From UBA5951 sp009936885 (lineage in GTDB: Bacteria; Pseudomonadota; Alphaproteobacteria; Puniceispirillales; Puniceispirillaceae), in contig CALKVA010000005.1 in assembly GCA_937996625.1 (NCBI GenBank), forward strand, positions 1-64,000: a stretch of DNA of 64,000 nucleotides, read 5' to 3'. The notes under the pieces are model-generated. The model was not told where the DNA came from, did no database searches, and saw only the letters and a list, made by a program, of their open reading frames with translations. This document shows positions 9,465 to 18,500 of this stretch, one piece after another (positions within the stretch are counted from its first letter, which is position 1; each line of letters starts with the position of its first letter). The position numbers and the translations under genes are program-made.

Positions 9465-10013
9465 TTATTTTGGAGCAAGCACCATCGTCATTTGCCGGCC
9501 TTCCATTTTGGGCATGGATTCGATTTTTGCAAAATCATCTACATCCCCGCGAACCCGCGATAATAGCTCGGCACCGAGCTCAACATGGGCCATTTCACGG
9601 CCTCTAAATCTAAGGGTAACTTTAACCTTATCACCACCATCAAGAAATTTATGAACCGCTTTCATTTTAACCTGATAATCATGTTGATCGATATTAGGTC
9701 TGAGCTTTATTTCTTTTACTTCAATAATTTTTTGCTTTTTTCGAGCCTCGTTAGCCCGTTTTTGCGCCTGATATTTATGTTTTCCGTAATCTAGGATTTT
9801 ACAAACAGGCGGCACTGCATTTGGTTGGAGTTCTACCAGATCAAGGCCTAATTCAGCTGCTTTATTAAGGGCATCATCGATGGATAAAATTCCGAGTTGT
9901 TCTCCATCTGGATCGATACATCTAACAGACCTTGAATTTATCATTTCATTTATTCGCGGCCCATCTGAGGAAGACGGCATTTCTTGTCTTGGACGTACTA
10001 TCGAACTCTCCAT
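9465..10013 (-). CDS. infC: Translation initiation factor IF-3
   Basis: 182 residues from the ATG at 10013. Both IF-3 domains are present: N-terminal (GPRINEMINSRSVRCID...AELGLDLVELQP), the basic linker (KHKYQAQKRANEARKKQK) and the C-terminal domain (VKEIKLRPNIDQHDYQVKMK...TLRFRGREMAH). It binds the 30S subunit and checks initiator tRNA and start codon. The start is uncertain: the ATG has no Shine-Dalgarno in front of it, whereas a GGAGA lies just inside the frame 5 nt before an ATA codon (Ile5). IF-3 genes often use a rare start for autoregulation, so the true start may be 12 nt downstream. Confidence 0.95.
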   Translation of the reverse strand: MESSIVRPRQEMPSSSDGPRINEMINSRSVRCIDPDGEQLGILSIDDALNKAAELGLDLVELQPNAVPPVCKILDYGKHKYQAQKRANEARKKQKIIEVKEIKLRPNIDQHDYQVKMKAVHKFLDGGDKVKVTLRFRGREMAHVELGAELLSRVRGDVDDFAKIESMPKMEGRQMTMVLAPK

Positions 10014-10118
10014 AATTGTTGAAATATATTAAATAAACCTTAGCATTTAAAACAGGCTAAAGGTCTGATTTATTAGTCATACGTTGAAACCTTAATGATT
10101 GCAAGTAAGGGATATTGG

Positions 10119-12080
10119 TTATTGCGCATTTGATGGTAAATTAGGTGATGGTGAATCAGGTGACGCTAAATCAGGCGGCATACATTCGGATAGAAGAAAT
10201 GATTTAACCTCATCAATACGCATCACCTGCTGGGATTGTACGCCTAATTGCCGCACTGCAACTGTTCTAGCTTCTGCCTCGCGTGCGCCAACCGCAAGTA
10301 TATAAGGAACTTTCGCTGTGCTATGTTCTCTTATTTTATAGCCAATTTTTTCATTTCTGAGATCTGTTTGCACTCTTATGCCAGCTTTATTAAGGGTTTG
10401 ATAAACTGTATTTGCATAGTCATTTGCTGTTTCTGTAATGGGGGCAATTACAACTTGAACAGGAGAGAGCCATGCAGGCATTCTACCTGAATATTGCTCA
10501 ATTAATATTCCAATCCATCTCTCCAAAGATCCCAAAATTGCTCGGTGCAGCATAACAGGGCGTTTACGCTGACCATCTTCATCAACATATTCGGCACCAA
10601 GCCGCTCTGGCAAAATAAAATCTGCTTGCAAGGTACCACATTGCCAATCGCGCCCGATAGCATCTGTTAGCACAAATTCTAACTTTGGCCCGTAGAATGC
10701 GCCCTCCCCCGGGTTAAGAGATGTTTCAATACCAGCCGCTTTAGTTGCATCTGATAAGGCTTGTTCTGCCTTATCCCAGGTGGCATCATCACCTGCGCGC
10801 ACTTCAGGGCGATCTGAAAATTTAACCCTGATATCTGTGAACCCGAAATCTTTATAAATATCCTTTAATAAATTACAAAATGCCACTGATTCTGAATTTA
10901 TTTGCTCTTCTGTACAAAAGATATGAGCATCATCTTGTGTAAATGCACGTACTCTCATTATCCCATGCAACGCACCAGACGGCTCGTTCCTGTGACAAGA
11001 GCCGAACTCTGCCATGCGTAGCGGCAAATCACGATATGATTTCACACCCTGCCGATAAATCTGAACATGACCTGGGCAATTCATTGGCTTTAATGCTAAT
11101 GTTTTATCGTCTAGGGTGTTTGCTGTGAACATGTTTTCCCCGAATTTCTCCCAATGTCCAGACGCCTCCCACAAACTTCTGTCAATCATCTGAGGTGTTT
11201 TAACTTCTTGATAATTCTCAGCGGCAAGACGCCGTCTTACATAATTCTCAATCTCTCGGTAAAGCGTCCACCCATTTGGATGCCAGAAAATAGAACCCGT
11301 TGCTTCTTCTTGCATATGAAATAAATCTAGCACTTTACCTAGTTTTCTATGGTCTCTTTTTTCTGCTTCTTCTAGCATCGTCAAATATGATTTAAGGTCT
11401 GCTTCTGTTACAAAGGCAGTTCCATATATACGCTGTAGCATTGGATTATTGGAATCACCTCGCCAATAGGCGCCTGCAACTTTCATCAATTTGAACGCAT
11501 GACCTGCTTTTTTGGTAGATACCAGGTGAGGCCCGCGACATAGATCTATAAAGCTTCCTTGTGCATAATAACTGACCGTTTCATGCGTGGGAATAGCCTC
11601 AACTAATTCAATCTTAAATGGCTCATTGCGCTCTTTATAAAACGATATCGCCTCATCGCGGCTCCATTCACCGCGTGTTATCTGCTCATCGCGATCTACA
11701 ATTTCATGCATCCGCTTTTCAATGGCATCAAGATCATCTGAACTAAATGGGTGCTCTCGGTAAAAATCATAATAAAAACCAGTTTCAATTGCAGGGCCAA
11801 TCGTAACTTGTGTTTCAGGATATAATTCCAGAACTGCCTCTGCTAAAATATGCGCGCAATCATGCCTAATTAATTCAAGGCAAGCATCATCTTTTGCGGT
11901 GATTAAACGGAGTTCACTATCTTGATTGATAGCTCGGCCAATATCCCAATTCTCGCCATTTACAACAGCGGCCAGAGCTGCTTTGGCAAGACCTGGACCA
12001 ATGTCAGCTGCAATTTGTGCAGCTGTTACAGGGGCATCATAGTGCCGCTCGGACCCATCTGGGAGAGCAATTTTAGGCAT
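10119..12080 (-). CDS. thrS: Threonyl-tRNA synthetase
   Basis: 653 residues. Domain order: N-terminal TGS domain (1-60), editing/SAD domain with HDCAHILAEAV (about 93-103) and the FIDLCRGPH motif (about 190), class II catalytic core with the zinc-binding MNCPGHVQIY Cys (about 345) and motif 3 HRAILGSLERWIGILIE, and the C-terminal anticodon-binding domain (SPVQVVIAPIT). The last 25 residues or so are a Ser/Pro-rich tail (PPDLASPDSPSPNLPS) beyond the usual end. First gene of the thrS-infC-rpmI-rplT-pheST series. A 17-bp tandem repeat lies just upstream. Confidence 0.97.
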   Translation of the reverse strand: MPKIALPDGSERHYDAPVTAAQIAADIGPGLAKAALAAVVNGENWDIGRAINQDSELRLITAKDDACLELIRHDCAHILAEAVLELYPETQVTIGPAIETGFYYDFYREHPFSSDDLDAIEKRMHEIVDRDEQITRGEWSRDEAISFYKERNEPFKIELVEAIPTHETVSYYAQGSFIDLCRGPHLVSTKKAGHAFKLMKVAGAYWRGDSNNPMLQRIYGTAFVTEADLKSYLTMLEEAEKRDHRKLGKVLDLFHMQEEATGSIFWHPNGWTLYREIENYVRRRLAAENYQEVKTPQMIDRSLWEASGHWEKFGENMFTANTLDDKTLALKPMNCPGHVQIYRQGVKSYRDLPLRMAEFGSCHRNEPSGALHGIMRVRAFTQDDAHIFCTEEQINSESVAFCNLLKDIYKDFGFTDIRVKFSDRPEVRAGDDATWDKAEQALSDATKAAGIETSLNPGEGAFYGPKLEFVLTDAIGRDWQCGTLQADFILPERLGAEYVDEDGQRKRPVMLHRAILGSLERWIGILIEQYSGRMPAWLSPVQVVIAPITETANDYANTVYQTLNKAGIRVQTDLRNEKIGYKIREHSTAKVPYILAVGAREAEARTVAVRQLGVQSQQVMRIDEVKSFLLSECMPPDLASPDSPSPNLPSNAQ

Positions 12081-12103
12081 TAATTCTTATTCCTTATATA
12101 ACG

Positions 12104-12154
12104 ATAATAAGCTTCCCTGGATAATAGGTTTCTTTGAATAATAGGTTTCCTTAA
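12104..12154. repeat. 3 x 17-bp tandem repeat between thrS and glycosyltransferase
   Basis: Three adjacent degenerate copies, each starting ATAATA: ataataagcttccctgg (12104-12120), ataataggtttctttga (12121-12137) and ataataggtttccttaa (12138-12154). The last two copies match at 15 of 17 positions. It fills most of the 85-nt gap that contains the 5' leader of thrS. Confidence 0.7.
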
Positions 12155-12165
12155 ATTTAACTGGT

Positions 12166-13353
12166 TCACTTTCCTAAAACAAGGGGGGAGAAACCCTTTT
12201 TAAGAAGAAGGTTTTTATAAACTGCTAGAGTTGACGTTGTCATCTTTTTAATACTAAACCTGCGCTTCACGGCAGATTGTGCAAGCGTTGATAATTTATC
12301 ACGATCTGATTGAGACAAACTCAAAGCAGTTTCTAGCGCCTGCGCAAGGCTATCCACATCATTGGGTGCTGCCAGCCATCCAGTCTTCCCAGCAGAAATT
12401 GTCTCCCTTGCGCCTCCATGATCAAAAGCTACTACAGGCCGTCCCATCGCATGCGCTTCGATGGCAACTCTACCAAATGGTTCTGGGCGAATAGATGGCA
12501 TCGCAACAACATCTGCAAGCATTAATGCAGCTGGCATATCTCTTGTTGAGGTAGCAATGCGCACATGCGCGCCCAGCCCTAATTCAACTGATTTTTTCTC
12601 GAGCATTTCAGAATATCCAGAGTTGGTATCACCTGCCCCTAATAATACACACGCAATATCCAGATGTTTAAGGCGTGCAAGAGCCTGCAAAAGAATAACA
12701 TGTCCCTTCCAGCTTGTAGGGCGCGCAGGCAACATCACAACAGACAAATCATCAGGCAACCCAATTCTATCAGCTTCATTGATAATCCGTTGCTGTGTTA
12801 CATTAAGCGGATTGAACATGGTGATATCGACGCCTCTATGAATGACATTCAAAGACAGATTTTCTATTGATTTTGGAAACTGACTTTCAATAACTGATTT
12901 GGTAAATTGCGATATCGCAATTATTTCATCCGCAGTAAGCATTTTCTTATTATATAGACGTTTAAATAAATTCGCTGCTTCAAACTTTCCATGTATTGTT
13001 GCAACAGTCGGTATCGTTAATGATTTTGCAACTGGCAGGCCTATCCAAGCAGGCACTCTAGAACGCACATGAACGATATCTACATTCTCATCCCTCAGGA
13101 TTTTACGGAGTTTATTTTTGGTAAATGTCCAAGAGAGCGGGTTTTTTTGATCTACTGGCAATTTATAATGTTTGGCGCCAGTGCGGCTTAGATGAGATTC
13201 CAGTATGCCGCCAGAACTAATAACGACCGATTTCCAACCAACATCCCTAATCGCCTTTGCGGTTTCTATAGTTCCTCTTTCAACACCCCCATTATTTAAA
13301 GCAGGGAGTATCTGAGCAATCACAGGTCGTACCAGATTATTTTTTTGTGACAT
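12166..13353 (-). CDS. GT4-family glycosyltransferase
   Basis: 395 residues with a GT-B double Rossmann fold. The N-terminal acceptor domain opens with IAQILPALNNGGVERGTIETA (the GGVER loop is typical of group 1 glycosyltransferases). The C-terminal donor domain (PF00534-like) contains VVMLPARPTSWKGH and the E-x7-E region PEPFGRVAIEAHAMGRPVVAFDHGGARE. Likely transfers a nucleotide-sugar to a lipopolysaccharide or other surface glycan, but the substrate cannot be read from sequence. It is followed on the same strand by thrS, with the 17-bp repeats between, and has no glycan-cluster neighbours here. Confidence 0.85.
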   Translation of the reverse strand: MSQKNNLVRPVIAQILPALNNGGVERGTIETAKAIRDVGWKSVVISSGGILESHLSRTGAKHYKLPVDQKNPLSWTFTKNKLRKILRDENVDIVHVRSRVPAWIGLPVAKSLTIPTVATIHGKFEAANLFKRLYNKKMLTADEIIAISQFTKSVIESQFPKSIENLSLNVIHRGVDITMFNPLNVTQQRIINEADRIGLPDDLSVVMLPARPTSWKGHVILLQALARLKHLDIACVLLGAGDTNSGYSEMLEKKSVELGLGAHVRIATSTRDMPAALMLADVVAMPSIRPEPFGRVAIEAHAMGRPVVAFDHGGARETISAGKTGWLAAPNDVDSLAQALETALSLSQSDRDKLSTLAQSAVKRRFSIKKMTTSTLAVYKNLLLKKGFSPLVLGK

Positions 13354-13515
13354 ATATAGATTAATCTCTTATTATCAAAAAAACGATTGAAGTAGCATCA
13401 CTTCCCTATTTGTAAGCCTAGTCATTATTTTAGGCAATATGTATGTTACGCAAAGCTAAATTCACTAACCAAAAAAATCAGCCCCCTAGATAAAAAACGA
13501 ACACCATACAACACC

Positions 13516-14310
13516 ATGCAAGAGATAAGTGATTCTGATATTAAACAATTGCCAACAAAGCGTGGCTATAAGCTTGCCTATCAGCATTTCGGTGGCAAAC
13601 CGTCTATAAATGAGGGGGTTGGTATAGTGTTTTTGCACGGGCATGGCTCTGACATGAAAGGCAGCAAGGCTGAAGCGCTCATGCAATGGGCGGTAAGCAA
13701 AGATATAGAATTTACTAGATTTGATCTGTTTGGACATGGCAGAACGGGCGGCGACATGATGTCTGCTACAATAGGTCAATGGATTGAAGATAGTTGTGAT
13801 ATTCTTGACAAGGTAACAACTAAAAAACAGATTTTGGTTGGGTCCTCCCTTGGTGGATGGATTATGTTGTTGTTATGCGCATATCGCCCTCAGAGAATAG
13901 CTGGCTTAATTGGCATCGCAGCAGCACCGGATTTTACCAAGAGATTAATCTGGGATATATTAGATACAGAGCAGCAGAACACATTTCGCAAAATAGGTTT
14001 GTTAGCTGTTCCAAATCCTTATAGTGATACAGATGTTGTGTATCCCTATACTCTTATTCAGGAAGCTGAAAAACATCTTGTTTTGCAAAGCCCTATTGAT
14101 TTTAAGGGGCCTGTTGTTTTGCATCACGGCTTATGCGATGCAGAAGTTCCATGGCAAACATCTATAGATATTGCTCACAGACTCAAATCCGAAAATGTTA
14201 AAATCCACTTGGACAAAACAGCTACACATCGATATTCGCAAACAGAACATATAGATGCTATAATCGGTAGTCTTGAAACATTAATATCAGGAAAATTGGA
14301 CGCGGATTAA
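13516..14310 (+). CDS. Alpha/beta-hydrolase fold protein
   Basis: 264 residues. The alpha/beta-hydrolase fold shows the oxyanion-hole HG motif (FLHGHGSDMKGSKA), the nucleophile elbow G-S-S-L-G (VGSSLGGWI, Ser near residue 115), and a late Asp/His pair (HHGLCDAEVPW and THRYSQTEHID). It resembles small bacterial serine hydrolases related to human abhydrolase 10-type proteins, and no lipase signal peptide is seen, so it is cytoplasmic. The substrate is unknown. It stands alone on the plus strand, convergent with the GST gene 4 nt away, and lacks an obvious Shine-Dalgarno. Confidence 0.85.
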   Translation: MQEISDSDIKQLPTKRGYKLAYQHFGGKPSINEGVGIVFLHGHGSDMKGSKAEALMQWAVSKDIEFTRFDLFGHGRTGGDMMSATIGQWIEDSCDILDKVTTKKQILVGSSLGGWIMLLLCAYRPQRIAGLIGIAAAPDFTKRLIWDILDTEQQNTFRKIGLLAVPNPYSDTDVVYPYTLIQEAEKHLVLQSPIDFKGPVVLHHGLCDAEVPWQTSIDIAHRLKSENVKIHLDKTATHRYSQTEHIDAIIGSLETLISGKLDAD

Positions 14311-14314
14311 TGCT

Positions 14315-14992
14315 TTAAAAATCAAGCTCAGCATAATGGCTGGCAGGCGTAACACCTGTTAGCTGATCGCCAAGAAGAGCTCTAAAACAAGGGCGAGACT
14401 TAAGCTTCATATACCATGATGATGCTGCTGGATATTTATCCCACTGAATATCCCCAAAATAATCTAACACAGAAATATGAGCGGCTGCACAGAAATCGGC
14501 GAGTGATAACTCCGCACCTACAAGCCAGCTATGTCGCTCTGTCAACCAATTAAGGTAGCTTAGATGCACATTAGCATTTGCAAGCGCTGTTCGAATATTT
14601 TCCGACGAGGCACCAGCACCAGCATCGAAACGCTTTATTACTCTTTCATACAAAAGTGGCAAGCCAACTTCATAATAAAATTTATCCTCAAACCAATCTG
14701 TCAATCGCCTTATCTCAGCGCGTTGAACAACTGAGCCTGATAACAGCCTTGCATCTGCTCTTGATTCTTCTATCCATTCACTGATGGCACGTGAACCTGA
14801 TATAATAATCTTATCATTATAATGAAAAACGGGCAGAGAGCCTGCTGGATTAAGAGACAGAAAATCCTCATCTCTTTGCCAAGGCAAATGATGTGCTAAT
14901 TCAAAGTCATATTTATATTCAACAAGCTGGAGACGAATAAATCTGCTAGCTGCTGACAACACAAAATGATGTAAAAGTGAGGTGTTGTTCAT
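14315..14992 (-). CDS. Glutathione S-transferase family protein
   Basis: 225 residues. The N-terminal thioredoxin-like domain carries SRFIRLQLVEYKYDFEL and NPAGSLPVFHYND plus the SRAISEWIEE glutathione-contact turn. The C-terminal helical domain has LSLADFCAAAHISVLDYFGDIQW, which is characteristic of GSTs. The likely role is glutathione conjugation or reduction of an electrophile. Substrate is unknown. It lies 42 nt downstream of the GNAT gene and may be the last gene of the gltD-gltB-GNAT-GST series. Confidence 0.85.
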   Translation of the reverse strand: MNNTSLLHHFVLSAASRFIRLQLVEYKYDFELAHHLPWQRDEDFLSLNPAGSLPVFHYNDKIIISGSRAISEWIEESRADARLLSGSVVQRAEIRRLTDWFEDKFYYEVGLPLLYERVIKRFDAGAGASSENIRTALANANVHLSYLNWLTERHSWLVGAELSLADFCAAAHISVLDYFGDIQWDKYPAASSWYMKLKSRPCFRALLGDQLTGVTPASHYAELDF

Positions 14993-15034
14993 CTAAGAAA
15001 ACTGTTCGATTAAATTCGAAGATACCATATGCGC

Positions 15035-15577
15035 TCAATCAATATCTGACAAGACAGGCAATGTGTGATCTGATAATTTTTCCAAGTCCAAAGAACGTAA
15101 ATTTATAAATTGCAACCTTTGTCTTTCAATTGGCCCTGGCCAGTCCACATTATCAGGAACAGGTTTAAATCCAAATTTTGGATAATAATCTGGCTCTCCT
15201 GAGACCAAACAAAAATCCCAATTGCGTTGGCTAATTTGACTTAATGCTTGTTTTACCAGCAACCTGCCTACACCAAGACCTCTTAGATAATATTTCACGG
15301 CTAGCGGGCCAAAAAGAAGCGAGGGATAGGCGCTGATTCTAATAGGCCAAAATTGCAGACTGCCAACAATTCTGCCTGTTATGGCATCACTATTTTCAGC
15401 AGATATATCCAAATCCTCTACTATTAATCCAAGCTCATCAATTGGATGCGCGTAACGCAGCTGCCACACAGAACGGGTTGCATGTTCAGGACCAAAGGCA
15501 TCTTGTGTTATTCGGCCTACCGCTGCTTCATCTTGGTGCACATAGCTGCGTATGGCAAATCTATTTGGCATCAACAA
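15035..15577 (-). CDS. GNAT-family N-acetyltransferase
   Basis: 180 residues. The acetyl-CoA-binding motif A is LGVGRLLVKQALSQI (about 100-114), preceded by a beta4 strand (LLFGPLAVKYYLRG) and followed by CLVSGEPDYYPKFGFKPV, typical of the YhbS-like GNAT group. The acceptor is unknown. It starts 6 nt after the gltB stop, so it is very likely co-transcribed and perhaps translationally coupled with gltB. Confidence 0.85.
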   Translation of the reverse strand: MLMPNRFAIRSYVHQDEAAVGRITQDAFGPEHATRSVWQLRYAHPIDELGLIVEDLDISAENSDAITGRIVGSLQFWPIRISAYPSLLFGPLAVKYYLRGLGVGRLLVKQALSQISQRNWDFCLVSGEPDYYPKFGFKPVPDNVDWPGPIERQRLQFINLRSLDLEKLSDHTLPVLSDID

Positions 15578-15583
15578 ACACCT

Positions 15584-18500
15584 TTATGCAATTTTGCCGA
15601 TTACTGTTTCTGAACTTACCGGATTATCAAGGGTGTTTAGTATCTCATGTGGAACAACATGCCAGAAATTTCTAATTTCCATTGACCAATCATTAACAAG
15701 TCGTTTGGCAAGTGCTGAATTAGTCTCTCGCGCATGTTGCTTTATCATTTCCAATAATTTATCGCTCCAATGTCCAGATTGAAGACGCGTAATATGCAAG
15801 GTTTGGGTATTGAAATCCTTCAGACTTTCTTCTTCTGGGTCATATAGAAAAGCCATTCCACCTGTCATACCAGCTCCAAAATTAGAACCGATAGGCCCTA
15901 GAATAATAGCATTGCCACCTGTCATATATTCACAACCATTAGAGCCGCATCCTTCAACAACACCTGTCGCACCTGAATTGCGAACACAAAAACGCTCTCC
16001 TGCCTGACCAGCTGCAAATAGCAATCCGCTAGTAGCACCATACAAAACTGTGTTACCGATAATGGTATTCTCAGATGCAACAAATGATGCCTCTGCAGAT
16101 GGGCGAACCGTAATCATACCACCAGATAGCCCTTTGCCAACATAATCATTTGCATCACCAATAATATCTAACCGAAGTCCTTGAGTGGCGAACGCTCCAA
16201 GAGATTGTCCCGCTGACCCGCGCAATCGAGCTGAAATTTGACCAGGCTTCATTCCAGTTAACCCAAATTTGCGAACAATATGAGAGGATAGTCTGGTGCC
16301 AATAGCGCGCTGAGTATTTTCGATATTATAGGATAGCTGCATTTTACCGCCGCTTGCGAGTGCTTTCTGGGTATCTTTAACCATCTGAGCATCAAGCGTA
16401 TCTGGCACTTCTGTTCTGCCTGCATCCCTATTTCCGCCGCGATGCTTTGTTTGAGCATCTGCTTGCACAAGGATAGGGTTTAAGTCTAAATCATCTAATG
16501 CAGAATCCCCTCGTGATACTTGAGCAAGCAATTCTGTCCGACCAATTATGTCTGAGATACTCTCAAAGCCAAGTGAGGCAATAATTTCTCGTACCTCCTC
16601 TGCAATATGGGTGAATAACTGAACCACTTTTTCAGGTGTACCTTCGAATTTAGCACGTAAATCTTCTCTTTGTGTGCACACACCAACAGGACATGTATTT
16701 GCATGACACTGACGAACCATCACACACCCCATCGCAAGCAATGATGAGGTTCCAATTCCATATTCATCCGCGCCAAGAATTGCAGCCATGACAACATCAC
16801 GCCCGGTTTTCAGACCGCCATCTGTTCTCAATACAACTGCCTCACGAAGACCGTTCATGGTTAGCACCTGATGTACTTCGGTTAATCCCATTTCCCACGG
16901 CATGCCAGCATATTTAATTGATGATTGAGGACTTGCGCCTGTTCCGCCGCCATGACCAGATATTAAAATGGTATCTGCTTTGGCTTTTGCAACACCTGCT
17001 GCAATAGTGCCAATGCCTGTGGATGCCACAAGCTTTACACATACTTTTGCTTCAGGATTTATCTGTTTTAGATCATAGATTAGCTGCGCTAAGTCCTCGA
17101 TTGAATAAATATCATGATGAGGCGGCGGTGATATCAAGGTTACACCAGGTGTAGAATGACGCAATTTAGCGATAAGACTATTGACCTTAATACCTGGCAG
17201 TTGTCCCCCTTCACCTGGCTTTGCACCTTGAGCAACTTTAATCTCAATTTCTTTACAATTATTAAGATATTCTGCTGTTACTCCAAATCTGCCAGAAGCA
17301 ACCTGTTTAATCGCACTAGAGGGATCATCACCATTATCACGCAATTTAAATCTCTCAGAATCCTCACCGCCCTCACCTGAATCAGATTTAGCGCCAATCC
17401 TGTTCATCGCTATAGAAAGCGTTTCATGCGCCTCTGGACTTAGCGCACCAAGGCTGATTCCAGGGGATACAAGGCGTCTTCTTATATCGGTTATACTCTC
17501 AACTTTCTCTACTGAAAGCGACGGCTTATTTGGGGTGAAGTCAAGCAAATCTCGCAGATTGACTGGGCCTTGGCGACTAACCATGGATACATATTTTTTC
17601 CAGCCATCATAAGAGCCAGTATTACAAGCATGTTGCATGGCATGAATTACCTGCCCATCAAAGGCATGTGCCTCCCCTGACTTCCGGTATTTAAATTGTC
17701 CCCCAACTGGCAAATATGTAACCTCATTAGAAAAAGCCCGTTTATGCATCTCCAATACGCGTGTTTGAATACCACTCAGACCAAGGCCAGATATTCGAGA
17801 GGACATAGGCGGAAAATAATCAACAACCAGCGCACGTGAAAGACCAAGTGCTTCAAAATTATACCCACCGCGATAGGATGAAAGAACCGAAATTCCCATT
17901 TTCGACATGATTTTCAGCAAACCAAGTTCAATCGCTGTTTTATAGTTTGTAACAGCCTGTGTTATAGAAAGTGATTCAACCAGACCTTTTTCTTTGCGCT
18001 CAGCGATTGCCCATTCTGCGCCATATGGATTTACAGTAGTAGCACCAACGCCTATCAATACAGCAAAATGATGAACATCAAGACACTCACCTGTAGCTAC
18101 ATTAACAGATACAAAAGTGCGTAATTGCTGGCGAACCAAATGAGAATGCACCGCGCCTACTGCCAAAATCATGGGTATTGGCGCTTTAGAAGAAGAAATG
18201 TCACTGTCAGATAACATTACGTGCTCACACCCACCGCGAACGGCATTTTCGGCCAAAATCTGAATTTCTTCTAGGGCATTTTTAAGACTATTCTCGCCGC
18301 CATCTGAATCAAACTGACAATTAATGACCACTGCCTTTGCTCCGAGATGTTCAATAAGGTGTGCCCATTCTGAATTTGTTAAGACTGGGGAGTCCAGAAG
18401 TAAATGGTCGCATTGTTCTGCTGATTCATCCAAAATATTTCCAAGATTGCCAAGCCGTGTTCGCAATGTCATTACATGTCGTTCACGAAGCGAATCAATT

